Assembly: GCF_001510665.1 (NCBI RefSeq)
Contig: NZ_LMTI01000004.1
Span: 518,176 to 582,175 of the forward strand
DNA: 64,000 nucleotides
Source: Bacillus sp. FJAT-27445
GTDB taxonomy: Bacteria; Bacillota; Bacilli; Bacillales; Cytobacillaceae
Reading direction: 5' to 3'
Every line of letters starts with the position of its first letter. Within the stretch, counting starts at the first letter, position 1. The notes beneath the pieces were generated by a model. The model had not been told where the DNA came from and ran no database searches. It saw nothing but the letters and a program-made list of their open reading frames with translations. Made by a program: the position numbers and the translations under genes. Shown piece by piece: positions 1 to 7,248 of the stretch.

Positions 1-91
1 TGAAGTTCGTGAGCGCGGCTCTGTTACAACGTGGCGAGACAGAAGGACCGATTTGTACGTGGATTGGGAAAAATCTGAATCGGAAGGGTGA
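1..91 (+). CDS. 3' end of a carbon-nitrogen hydrolase-like gene (partial)
   Basis: The second reading frame is open from the window edge to a TGA at 89-91. It gives 29 residues, including GSVTTWRDRRTDLY, which resembles the C-terminal end of nitrilase-superfamily (carbon-nitrogen hydrolase) proteins. Most of the gene lies outside the window. Its stop lies a few bases before the start of the following acetyltransferase gene, so the two are probably co-transcribed. In some Bacillus proteins a GNAT domain and a nitrilase domain are fused (YhcX type), which fits this pairing. The family call rests on a short tail only. Confidence 0.4.
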   Translation, partial: EVRERGSVTTWRDRRTDLYVDWEKSESEG

Positions 92-96
92 GGAGG

Positions 97-786
97 ATGT
101 ACAAAAGCGAATTTTTTGTATACGAGCAGGACAAGCCGTTTTCCGTATGTATCAGGACTTATAATGAGGACGATTTTGACGGGCTCATAAAAATCCAGTC
201 CGAATGTTTCCCGCCGCCATTCCCATCTGATTTATGGTGGAATAAGGAACAGCTGGCCAATCATGTAGAAATTTTTCCGGAAGGCGCGCTCTGCGTTTTA
301 GTGGACGGGGAACTTGCAGGCTCACTCACCGGTTTGCGTGTCAATTTTGACCCAGCCCACCCGGAACACACGTGGGAGGAAGTAACGGACAATGGCTATA
401 TCCGGACCCACCTGCCTGAAGGGAACTCACTTTATATAGTCGATATCAGTGTCAGGCCGAAGTACCGGAAGCTTGGCCTTGGGAAATTGTTGATGCATGC
501 GATGTATCATGTGGTCATAGAACAAGGCATCGACAGGCTGGTTGGCGGGAGCAGGATGCCGGGCTACCAAAAGGTTGCTTCATCGATGGCCCCTGAGCAA
601 TATCTTGAAAAAGTGATGGCGGGCGAACTGAAGGACCCGGTCATAACCTTCCTTCTCCGTTGCGGCCGTGTCCCTGTAGCCGTAGTGAAAGATTACCTTG
701 AAGATGAAGAATCGGGCAACTTTGCAGTAATCATGGAATGGAAAAACCCATTTAAAAACGAAGGAGTACCTGGAAATGGAATATAA
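97..786 (+). CDS. GNAT family N-acetyltransferase
   Basis: This 229-residue cytoplasmic protein carries the acetyl-CoA binding motif A of the GNAT fold near residues 120-135 (VRPKYRKLGLGKLL, the R/Q-x-x-G-x-G/A pattern). The substrate cannot be read from the sequence. I prefer the ATG at 97 because a GGAAGG Shine-Dalgarno ends nine bases before it; the in-frame GTG at 88 has no spaced ribosome site. The gene follows a nitrilase-like gene directly and overlaps the next GNAT gene by 11 bases, so the three look like one operon. Confidence 0.8.
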   Translation: MYKSEFFVYEQDKPFSVCIRTYNEDDFDGLIKIQSECFPPPFPSDLWWNKEQLANHVEIFPEGALCVLVDGELAGSLTGLRVNFDPAHPEHTWEEVTDNGYIRTHLPEGNSLYIVDISVRPKYRKLGLGKLLMHAMYHVVIEQGIDRLVGGSRMPGYQKVASSMAPEQYLEKVMAGELKDPVITFLLRCGRVPVAVVKDYLEDEESGNFAVIMEWKNPFKNEGVPGNGI

Positions 787-1447
787 ACGCATAACAAGCA
801 TTGAAGACCCCAACTTCCGGAAGTTGCATAACCTGATGGGAGAAATTTTCCCACCGGAGGAGGTGCTCGAATACAGCCTGTGGAAGGAACCGCTCGAGGA
901 CCCAGGCATCCGAGTGTTTGTCGCTGTCGATGGAGACGAGGTAGTTGGCGCGACCGAATACCGTTATTATGAAAACTGGAACATTGCCATGACCGACTTT
1001 ACGATTATCGGCCAGCCTGGCAAGGGAATTGGCCGCTTCCTGGCCGTGAACCGAATGAAGGACTTGAAGGAACTGGCTAGTAAAAATGGCAAGGAATTAT
1101 ACGGCATGTTCGCTGAAATTTATAATCCTTACCGTGTAGAAGACTACGAGTTTGGCGGTGTCAAGGTAATGGATCCTTATGTCCGCCGCGAAGTACTTTC
1201 CCATCTCGGCTACAAGCGCCTTGATCTTGATTATGTCCACCCATCCTGGGAAAATAATGGGGAGGCTGTTTCCGGATTGGACCTCGGCTTCATGCCGGGC
1301 GACGACAGCAAGGATGCCATCGAAGCTGCACTCGTTGTCGATTTCCTGACTACCTATTACTCTGTCCTGTCCAACAAGCCAAAGGAATGGCTGGATATGA
1401 TTGAATCACTAAGGGCAAAAGAAACCATAGCCCTCCTGCCATTGTAG
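776..1447 (+). CDS. second GNAT-type acetyltransferase
   Basis: The 223-residue protein has a GNAT-like acetyl-CoA site, QPGKGIGRFL, around residue 80. It is preceded by AAGGAG at an acceptable distance and overlaps the upstream GNAT gene by 11 bases, which indicates translational coupling. It differs clearly in sequence from its neighbour, so it is not a recent tandem copy. The substrate is unknown. A strong intrinsic terminator follows nine bases after the stop and closes the operon. Confidence 0.7.
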   Translation: MEYKRITSIEDPNFRKLHNLMGEIFPPEEVLEYSLWKEPLEDPGIRVFVAVDGDEVVGATEYRYYENWNIAMTDFTIIGQPGKGIGRFLAVNRMKDLKELASKNGKELYGMFAEIYNPYRVEDYEFGGVKVMDPYVRREVLSHLGYKRLDLDYVHPSWENNGEAVSGLDLGFMPGDDSKDAIEAALVVDFLTTYYSVLSNKPKEWLDMIESLRAKETIALLPL

Positions 1448-1456
1448 GAAATAGGA

Positions 1457-1492
1457 CGCGCCGCCCTTTTGTTAATGGGCGGCGCGTTTTTT
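1457..1492 (+). terminator. intrinsic terminator after the GNAT operon
   Basis: A perfect 10-bp GC-rich stem (CGCGCCGCCC / GGGCGGCGCG) with a 10-base loop is followed by a six-base T run. Confidence 0.92.
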
Positions 1493-1593
1493 CTGGTTGG
1501 TGGCTAAACACGGAACTTGTATTAAGACGTTCCAGGTAACAGAAGGGCCATCCAATTGGCTGTAAATTTCTGTTAGGCAGAATTATTCTCTAA

Positions 1594-1696
1594 TTTAGCA
1601 TTAATAATTCTTCGTTTGGCATTAATAATTCCTGATTCGGCATTAATATTGGTGATTTCGGCATTATTACCGCCTGATTTGGCATTAATGCCAAAC
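1594..1696. repeat. five-copy 21-bp tandem repeat in a convergent intergenic region
   Basis: The core GCATTAATAATTC and its variants begin at 1598, 1619, 1640, 1661 and 1682, an exact 21-bp period (two helical turns). Units degenerate towards the right. The array lies between the terminator of the rightward GNAT operon and the 3' end of the leftward M20 peptidase gene. No open frame or RNA fold was recognised in it. The rest of this 280-base gap shows nothing else. Confidence 0.8.
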
Positions 1697-1728
1697 ATAT
1701 CAATAAATATAGGTGTCATTTAACCATG

Positions 1729-2832
1729 TTATTCCTTAGCACGCCTCTTAAACTCCACCAATCTATCAGATAAAGCCAGTTCGACAAGTATGTTCTGAAA
1801 AGCCAGCACTGACTCGATGTCCACGTATTCCTCATCACCGTGCCAATCCCCGCCAGCGGGACCGAATTCAATCGCCGGTATTCCGTGTTTTGCAAAAAAG
1901 ACTGTATCCGCACTGCCATGCTGGCCAAAATAATTGGCTTCCCGCCCGGTATGCCGTTGCACGATTTCGCCCAGCAGTTGCAGGAAGGGGTGGCTGCGGT
2001 CTGTATCGACGGGATTTGAAAACATTCCAGGAAACAGTTCCGCGCCCTCAATCCCGCTGATTTGGCCTAGAATTTCATCCTTATTCTGACCGGGAAGATA
2101 GCGGATATCGAACCCCATCGTGCATTGATCAGGAACAACGTTATAGGCCCCGCCTGCATTTATTTTCGCCAAATTGATCGACGGTTTGTCATAGTATTCA
2201 CTGCTTTCGCGGGCAAAAGGGAGGCCGAGAATTTCACGGTAAATTCCATATGCCTTCTCAATCGCATTAACCCCTTCCCATGGGCGGCTTCCATGTGCCG
2301 GCTTTCCGGCTGCCAGTACATCTGTACGGAGAACGCCCTTCGCCTGGTGGGCGATGCCAAGCCCCGTCGGCTCACCGCAAATAGCGAAATCGCCTCTGTA
2401 GCCGTTTTCGACAAGGAAGCCTGTGCAATTGAATCCGCCAATTTCTTCATCTGAAACTATCTGCAACTGAACCTTAATTCCGAGCTCCTTCCCATTAATT
2501 TGGGCAAGTGCGGCCATCATTGCCGCGACACCGGCTTTCATATCAGCCGATCCCCTTCCGTAGATCTTGCCGTCTCGTTCAAAAGGGAAGAACTGGCTGG
2601 GCTTTGCGGCAACCACATCGACATGCCCATTCAGGACAAGGGTGAAATCGCCACTGCCTATTTCGGATACAAGCATAGTGAAGCCATTGTTTTCGAAAAA
2701 AGATACAGGAAGGCCTTTTCCGCGGAGCCAGTCACCGCAAAATCGTACTGCTTTATTAGCCCCTTCAACCGAACTGCTGTCTATGGAAATCAAATCGTTA
2801 AGCAATTTAAGTACCAAACTACCCATCTCCAT
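1729..2832 (-). CDS. M20 family metallopeptidase (ArgE/DapE-like)
   Basis: This 367-residue cytoplasmic enzyme belongs to the M20 zinc hydrolases (acetylornithine deacetylase, succinyl-diaminopimelate desuccinylase and related amidohydrolases). Visible landmarks are GHVDVV with the first metal His and its Asp near residue 70, GRGSADMKAG with the bridging Asp near 95, DEEIGG with the catalytic Glu pair near 130, GEPTG near 155, and the C-terminal metal His in DWHGDEEYV. The lid dimerisation domain lies between about 165 and 280. The exact substrate cannot be decided. The gene is monocistronic and its 5' side faces the DnaA-box region. Confidence 0.87.
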   Translation of the reverse strand: MEMGSLVLKLLNDLISIDSSSVEGANKAVRFCGDWLRGKGLPVSFFENNGFTMLVSEIGSGDFTLVLNGHVDVVAAKPSQFFPFERDGKIYGRGSADMKAGVAAMMAALAQINGKELGIKVQLQIVSDEEIGGFNCTGFLVENGYRGDFAICGEPTGLGIAHQAKGVLRTDVLAAGKPAHGSRPWEGVNAIEKAYGIYREILGLPFARESSEYYDKPSINLAKINAGGAYNVVPDQCTMGFDIRYLPGQNKDEILGQISGIEGAELFPGMFSNPVDTDRSHPFLQLLGEIVQRHTGREANYFGQHGSADTVFFAKHGIPAIEFGPAGGDWHGDEEYVDIESVLAFQNILVELALSDRLVEFKRRAKE

Positions 2833-2969
2833 TCAACTATCTAATCAAATTCTTTCTTGTAAAAAAGCCCTTAATACAGTTTGCGTTAGAGAGATCCGGG
2901 AAAGCAGCTTAGAAAATAGTAAATTCCCGCATTCTCCCTCACCTAAACTAATTTTTGGGATTCCTACAG

Positions 2970-3158
2970 TTATTCAGAGGGATATCCACAAAAAGAACGT
3001 TATTTTAACAATCATCAACAGACTTATCCACTTTATCCACAGACATATCCCCAAATGTTATGCACAAAACCCATATTTAACACTCCCTTATTTTCTTATC
3101 GCCACCAAACTTATCCACAATATCCCCGATATCCACAGTTGTTCACATTTTATTCATA
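2970..3158 (+). promoter_or_regulatory. DnaA-box cluster outside a recognisable oriC
   Basis: Three perfect DnaA boxes of the form TTATNCACA lie at 3033-3041, 3058-3066 and 3111-3119. One-mismatch copies lie at 2970-2978, 2982-2990, 3024-3032, 3129-3137 and 3150-3158. All point the same way, within 190 bases. An AT-rich stretch follows (3150-3210). The block fills most of the 520-base gap between the M20 peptidase gene and doxX. No dnaA or dnaN is nearby. It could titrate DnaA, regulate a neighbouring gene, or be an origin-like element. Confidence 0.8.
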
Positions 3159-3195
3159 TACACACTATAAACATAGTAAAATATATAAAAACATA

Positions 3196-3224
3196 TTGAA
3201 AGTTTTTAATCGACGGAGTATAGT
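3196..3224 (+). promoter_or_regulatory. sigma-A promoter for doxX
   Basis: TTGAAA (3196-3201) and TATAGT (3219-3224) are separated by exactly 17 bases. A start near 3231 would give a leader of about 124 bases that contains both redox-type palindromes. Confidence 0.65.
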
Positions 3225-3239
3225 AAGGGTGTAGAAAGT

Positions 3240-3329
3240 AAGTGAAAACATTCACAAACTTAAGCCATAAACGACAGAACTTATCTCGAAACTATATTTT
3301 TTTCTTTAAGTATGTGAATAATTTCACAA
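3240..3329. promoter_or_regulatory. pair of Rex/FNR-type operators upstream of doxX
   Basis: Two dyads share the form GTGAA-N4-TTCAC. The first is AAGTGAAAACATTCACAA (3240-3257). The second, TGTGAATAATTTCACA (3313-3328), has perfect arms. The second fits both the Bacillus Rex box (TTGTGAA-N4-TTCACAA, one mismatch) and the FNR/CRP half-site rule TGTGA-N6-TCACA. They lie downstream of the predicted promoter, where a bound repressor would block elongation or a second promoter. Confidence 0.55.
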
Positions 3330-3354
3330 AAAACTAAAACAGGAGTTGGTTAAG

Positions 3355-3846
3355 ATGAAAAAATGGTACGAAACACCACAAGCCGCAGCACTTTGGACAA
3401 TCGCCAGAATCTGGCTTGGCCTACAATGGGTTGAAGCAGGCTGGCACAAAATTACCGGAGGATTTGATGCAGGAGGTTTCCTTCAAGGAGCCATGGCAAA
3501 AGCCGGCGGAGATCATCCAGCCGTCCAAGGCTGGTATGCTGATTTCCTGCAAAGCGTAGCAGTTCCAAATGTAGACCTCTTTAATGTCCTGATTCCTTGG
3601 GGTGAAACACTTGTTGGAGTTGGGCTGATCCTTGGAGCAGCAACAATCCCGGCCTTAATCGCAGCTGCGTTCATGAACCTGAACTTCTTGCTTGCCGGCA
3701 CAACTAGCACAAACCCAATCCTTTACACAGTAGCATTTGTCCTCTTGTTCGCTGGAAGCGGCGCAACCTACTGGGGCGTTGACCGATTCGCAGTCCCTTA
3801 TCTAAAGGCGGCAATCAATAAGAAGGCAGCCGTAAATAAAGCATAA
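3355..3846 (+). CDS. DoxX family membrane protein
   Basis: The 163-residue protein has about four hydrophobic segments, beginning with ALWTIARIWLGLQWVEAGWHK, typical of the DoxX/DoxD fold (quinone-linked or unknown redox membrane proteins). The start is the ATG at 3355, nine bases after AGGAG; an upstream TTG at 3346 lies too close to it. The two redox-type dyads upstream suggest expression tied to NADH or oxygen status. This is inference from the operators, not from the protein itself. It is a single-gene unit closed by a good terminator. Confidence 0.85.
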   Translation: MKKWYETPQAAALWTIARIWLGLQWVEAGWHKITGGFDAGGFLQGAMAKAGGDHPAVQGWYADFLQSVAVPNVDLFNVLIPWGETLVGVGLILGAATIPALIAAAFMNLNFLLAGTTSTNPILYTVAFVLLFAGSGATYWGVDRFAVPYLKAAINKKAAVNKA

Positions 3847-3856
3847 TAGTACACAA

Positions 3857-3887
3857 AAAGAAGCAGGGCATACCTGCTTCTTTTTTA
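3857..3887 (+). terminator. intrinsic terminator of doxX
   Basis: An 11-bp stem AAAGAAGCAGG / CCTGCTTCTTT with a five-base loop runs into a T-rich tail. Confidence 0.9.
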
Positions 3888-3985
3888 ATTTGTTTTTTAC
3901 AGGTAGAACGAGCTAGAGAGCAGTAGATTTACAGGGCTTAAAGAGTGGTGATGGTTTTTATACCATATTTAGTATTTACAATTGA

Positions 3986-4037
3986 TACTTCATGAAGTAC
4001 TATTATGCCATACGATATATCGCGATACATAATAGTA
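3986..4037. promoter_or_regulatory. nested palindromes upstream of the PadR gene, probable operator
   Basis: A perfect 14-bp palindrome TACTTCATGAAGTA (3986-3999) overlaps the left arm of a perfect 10-bp inverted repeat, TACTATTATG at 3998-4007 and CATAATAGTA at 4028-4037. The space between the arms contains GATATATC, itself a palindrome. PadR regulators usually repress their own operon from AT-rich dyads at this position, so this is the likely site. Confidence 0.55.
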
Positions 4038-4071
4038 AATATCTTGAAAACCGAAAGAAGGAGTGTAATGG

Positions 4072-4392
4072 ATGGCATATAATGGAGGTCCAATGACTGA
4101 AGCAATGTATTATGTACTATTAGCATTAATGCATCCTAACCACGGTTATCAACTGATGCATGCAATTACAGAAGTTTCGAATGGCAGATTAAAAATGGGA
4201 CCTGGGACACTTTATGGAGTACTCTCACGGATGCAAAAAGATGGCCTTATTTCATTAGAAGAAGATGATGGCAGAAGAAAAACCTATCAAATTACAGCAG
4301 AAGGAGAACAAGCTCTACGTATAGAGTACAGTCGGTTAAAGTCCTTGATACAAGACGGCGGCATTTTAGATGGAGGTGATGAGAATGAATAA
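4072..4392 (+). CDS. PadR family transcriptional regulator
   Basis: The 106-residue protein has the PadR winged-helix domain at about residues 8-85 (MTEAMYYVLLALMHPNHGY, then GPGTLYGVLSRMQKDGLI and the RKTYQIT wing). It is a short PadR-s2 type with little C-terminal dimerisation helix beyond residue 85. It overlaps the downstream DUF2812 gene by eight bases, the usual PadR-effector pairing in Bacilli. It probably represses this two-gene operon from the palindromes just upstream. The inducer is unknown. Confidence 0.9.
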   Translation: MAYNGGPMTEAMYYVLLALMHPNHGYQLMHAITEVSNGRLKMGPGTLYGVLSRMQKDGLISLEEDDGRRKTYQITAEGEQALRIEYSRLKSLIQDGGILDGGDENE

Positions 4393-5584
4393 GGTTGTCT
4401 ATAAACTCCGCCCAAGTGATTATTGGCGTATCGGTGAGCATGAAAGCTGGTTTGCAGACATGGCGACGAAGGGATTCCATCTAAAAAAGATGGGGTTACA
4501 CTTTGCTAAATTTGTTAAAGGTGAATCGAAAAATATGAGGTACAGAATAGATGTATCGATAAAAAAGAAGATTACACCAGAACAAATACAGATGTATGCG
4601 GAAAATGGATGGGATTATGTAACAAGCTATAATTTTTTTCACGTATTTTCATCACCGGTTGAGCTTAATGCACCAGAGCTTCATACAGATCCTGCTGAGC
4701 AATCTTATACATTAAAGGAACTGGACAAAAAATTAGCTCTGAATGCAAGTATAGTTGTGGGTGGAATGATCTTAATGATCGGGATGTTGACTTCTATCTG
4801 GTTCCTAGATGGGACACCTACCTATATTTTAGTAGAAGGGTTTGCTATTCAACAAACCATTTTTTCAATCTTCATCGGATTTATGGCCTATACTTCGCTA
4901 CAGGCAGCAATATCCATCCGTGCTTTGCGAAAAGCACTTATGGAAGGAAAGCCGATTGATCATCATGCTCCCTGGAAGAGGCACCACCGGTTACATTCCA
5001 CCATCGCTTTTCTTTTTACAGTAGTGGTCGGATTGAGTGCTATCATTCCATTCGTACAGCTTGTAAAAATGGATACGAAAACATTGCCCGAAGCAAGCAT
5101 TGACTTACCGTTTGTCAGATTAGCAGATATAGAGCAGAATCCTGCTTTAGTTCGAGAGGAACCTACCTATATGAGTGACAACGTTGATTGGGGAAACCGG
5201 TATACGTTTGATTGGAGTCCGTTGGCACCCGTGCAATATGAAACAGATGAAACCGGGGTGGTTCCCGGGGAAATGTGGGAGGACGGGAGCGGTGAATATT
5301 CACCAAGTATTTACACAAGGGTTTATCAGCTAAGTTTTCCAAGTATGGCGGATAATCTGATTTCTAATTTAATAAAGAGATATAGATTTGAAGAGAGCGA
5401 TAAAGATTTTGTTGAAAAAAAGCATCCGAATTTTGACCTTTTGATTGTTAATGAGAAAAAGGAATCCAAACAAGTATATGCTTCTAAAGGTAATGCCGTC
5501 ATACATGTTCGCTATTATGGCTATGCAGACATAAACTCAGTAATAAAAAACATTGCAGAGAAGATTGAGTTAATTTCAGAATAA
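4385..5584 (+). CDS. DUF2812 domain-containing membrane protein
   Basis: The start is the ATG at 4385, behind GGAGGTGA. The ORF extends to an earlier ATG at 4370, but the ribosome site lies inside that extension. The N-terminal 100 residues match the DUF2812 pattern (YKLRPSDYWRIGEHESWF, then the YRIDV strand). Two hydrophobic segments follow near residues 117-140 and 145-170 and a third near 200-225, then a C-terminal soluble part of about 170 residues. Such proteins are almost always encoded next to a PadR gene, as here. The biochemical role is unknown; membrane-stress sensing is only a guess. Confidence 0.8.
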   Translation: MNKVVYKLRPSDYWRIGEHESWFADMATKGFHLKKMGLHFAKFVKGESKNMRYRIDVSIKKKITPEQIQMYAENGWDYVTSYNFFHVFSSPVELNAPELHTDPAEQSYTLKELDKKLALNASIVVGGMILMIGMLTSIWFLDGTPTYILVEGFAIQQTIFSIFIGFMAYTSLQAAISIRALRKALMEGKPIDHHAPWKRHHRLHSTIAFLFTVVVGLSAIIPFVQLVKMDTKTLPEASIDLPFVRLADIEQNPALVREEPTYMSDNVDWGNRYTFDWSPLAPVQYETDETGVVPGEMWEDGSGEYSPSIYTRVYQLSFPSMADNLISNLIKRYRFEESDKDFVEKKHPNFDLLIVNEKKESKQVYASKGNAVIHVRYYGYADINSVIKNIAEKIELISE

Positions 5585-5678
5585 TGCTTGAGTCCGAATT
5601 GATATGGTTAGCATAGTTTACTCAAAATGAAAGCTCAAGGAGTAAAGCTGAGAATAATCTTGCAAAAGCAGGGCAATA

Positions 5679-5723
5679 AAAAACGAGCATTCGCAAACCT
5701 CAGTCAGGCGAATGCTCGTTTTT
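5679..5723. terminator. terminator between the DUF2812 gene and yfhD
   Basis: A 16-bp perfect inverted repeat (arms 5679-5694 and 5708-5723, core CGAGCATTCGC) is flanked by A and T runs, so it can work in both directions. It mainly serves the leftward yfhD gene. Confidence 0.88.
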
Positions 5724-5730
5724 CTAAGGA

Positions 5731-5919
5731 TTATTTCCGCCTGCTTTTCGCCCTCTGGTCCGCGGCCTTTGACCGGGCCATTGCCTCCAGGTCGTCGTGG
5801 TCGGCAAGGTCGCGGTCGAATTCGACGTCACGCCCATCGGTAATTTTCAGGTTCTTTGGAGTTTGTGGCAGGGAAGCAGTGTTCTTATCGCGATTCCTAT
5901 GTCCGCGTGAACGGGCCAT
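5731..5919 (-). CDS. yfhD: YfhD family small protein
   Basis: This 62-residue, very hydrophilic and charged protein matches the Bacillus YfhD family, with landmarks NRDKN, LPQTPKNLK, DGRDVEFDRDLAD and the ending RSKAADQRAKSRRK. The function is unknown. It probably starts at the ATG at 5919; a GTG directly upstream (5922) is also in frame. It lies beside yfhE and yfhF on the same strand, as in B. subtilis. Confidence 0.8.
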   Translation of the reverse strand: MARSRGHRNRDKNTASLPQTPKNLKITDGRDVEFDRDLADHDDLEAMARSKAADQRAKSRRK

Positions 5920-6047
5920 CACTTAAAACCCCTTTCGGAAATAAATTGCGGATATCCCGCAGTATTATCGTTTCCGAGAAGGGCCGGACCATAAGTGGGA
6001 AATTTTACAGTCAGCCAGGAGGTGAAAACGCCTAACTTTTGTAAACC

Positions 6048-6176
6048 TTATCTCTTCCTTAGTTTCGGCCCCTCAATTCCCGCCGCTCTGTCCGCCGCTT
6101 TGAATTCCCGCTGATAAAGAACCTCCTGAGTAGACGTTAACGTAACTCTCGCTTTATCCTTCTTTGGTTTTTCCAT
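6048..6176 (-). CDS. yfhE: YfhE family small protein
   Basis: This is a 42-codon reading frame, MEKPKKDKARVT then STQEVLYQREFKAADRAAG, preceded by TAGGGA. It matches the tiny Bacillus YfhE family in length, composition and position between yfhF and yfhD. It is lysine/arginine rich with no membrane segment. The function is unknown; the conserved position argues that it is real. Confidence 0.75.
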   Translation of the reverse strand: MEKPKKDKARVTLTSTQEVLYQREFKAADRAAGIEGPKLRKR

Positions 6177-6243
6177 TGTTGGTCCCTACCTTCAAGAAAA
6201 GTATGCTGCTATTCCAATCCTTTCCTTAACAAGGGGGAATGAT

Positions 6244-7146
6244 TCAACTTTTGTATATATTTTTAAGAGCTGGTTCAAGTACAGGATGGCGGAAGCTATA
6301 TCCCGCATCAAGTATTTTTTTCGGCATGACCCTTTGTCCTTCAAGGACGAGGGTGCTCATTTCACCAAGCATAAGCTTCAGTGCGAAGCCGGGAACCGGC
6401 AGCCAGTGCGGTCGCCCCAAAACCTTTCCAACCGTCTTTCCGAACTCCTTCATTGAAACAGGTTCAGGTGCCGTAAAATTGACCGGGCCACTGACCCCTT
6501 CATTTTCAATGGCAAAAAGAATTCCGCCAATGGCATCATCAAGATGGATCCACGACACCCATTGCCGGCCTGAGCCCACTGTCCCGCCCCCGAACAATTT
6601 GTATGGAAGGGAAATTCTTGGCAATGCGCCTTCTTCGCTATCAAGGATGATTCCAAACCTGCACAATACCGTCCGAATCCCTAAATCACCTGCCTTGATG
6701 CTTGCCTCTTCCCAGCGCTTGACAAGCTCTGCGAGAAAATCGTTTCCTGGCGCATTTTCTTCGGTAAATGTTCGTTCTTCCGAGGTTCCGTAAAACCCAA
6801 CCGCGCTAGCGGCAATATGGACTTTCGGCTTTTCTTTCATAGCTGCCATAATCCGCACAGCCTCATTGGAAGCCGACAGCCTGCTTGTCAAAAGCCGTTC
6901 TTTCCGTTCCGGGGTCCACCGTCCGCTGTTCAGTGACTCACCTGCAAGGTTGATGAAAGCTTTTACTCCTGCAAGTTGATGTTCCGGGCGGCATCCCTCC
7001 GAGAGCCACTGTACATACGTAAGCTCTTTTCTGCCACTTTCTTTTTTCCCTCTTGTTAAAATAAACACCTCATGGCCTTTTGCGAGCAAATCCTCCGCAA
7101 GGGCGCTACCCAAAAACCCGCTTCCCCCGGCAATTGCAATCTTCAT
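6244..7146 (-). CDS. yfhF: TIGR01777 family epimerase/oxidoreductase YfhF
   Basis: The 300-residue protein is an extended SDR with an N-terminal Rossmann motif GGSGFLG at residues 7-13. INLAGESLNSGRW follows near residue 65, and a C-terminal DUF1731-like part contains LGEMSTLVLEGQRVMPKK. Family members are annotated as NAD(P)-dependent epimerases or SulA-like proteins, without a proven substrate. GGGGAGG lies at good spacing before the ATG. The gene is divergent from recX, as in B. subtilis. Confidence 0.88.
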   Translation of the reverse strand: MKIAIAGGSGFLGSALAEDLLAKGHEVFILTRGKKESGRKELTYVQWLSEGCRPEHQLAGVKAFINLAGESLNSGRWTPERKERLLTSRLSASNEAVRIMAAMKEKPKVHIAASAVGFYGTSEERTFTEENAPGNDFLAELVKRWEEASIKAGDLGIRTVLCRFGIILDSEEGALPRISLPYKLFGGGTVGSGRQWVSWIHLDDAIGGILFAIENEGVSGPVNFTAPEPVSMKEFGKTVGKVLGRPHWLPVPGFALKLMLGEMSTLVLEGQRVMPKKILDAGYSFRHPVLEPALKNIYKS

Positions 7147-7248
7147 TCCAAATCCTCCCCTCTCAAAAACCTGTTATTTCTATTTTACCTTCTTCCCATA
7201 TGAAAGGCACTCCCCGGGTATGGTACAGTGGAGAAGAGGTGAGGAAGA

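Noticed and set aside
1594..1696. Possible CRISPR array
   Set aside because: Units are 21 bp, contiguous and degenerate with no unique spacers and no cas gene; likewise for 16674-16796.
2567..3199. Long rightward ORF of 210 codons across the DnaA-box region
   Set aside because: Its first half is antisense to the M20 peptidase, the rest runs through repeated TTATCCACA boxes and codes for low-complexity I/H/P/N-rich sequence. No ribosome site or family resemblance.
5627..5926. Rightward 99-codon ORF over yfhD
   Set aside because: It contains the terminator hairpin and is antisense to yfhD, which matches a known family.
6239..6793. 184-codon ORF antisense to yfhF
   Set aside because: It is the mirror of a well-supported gene; composition (Ser/Pro-rich) is typical of antisense frames.
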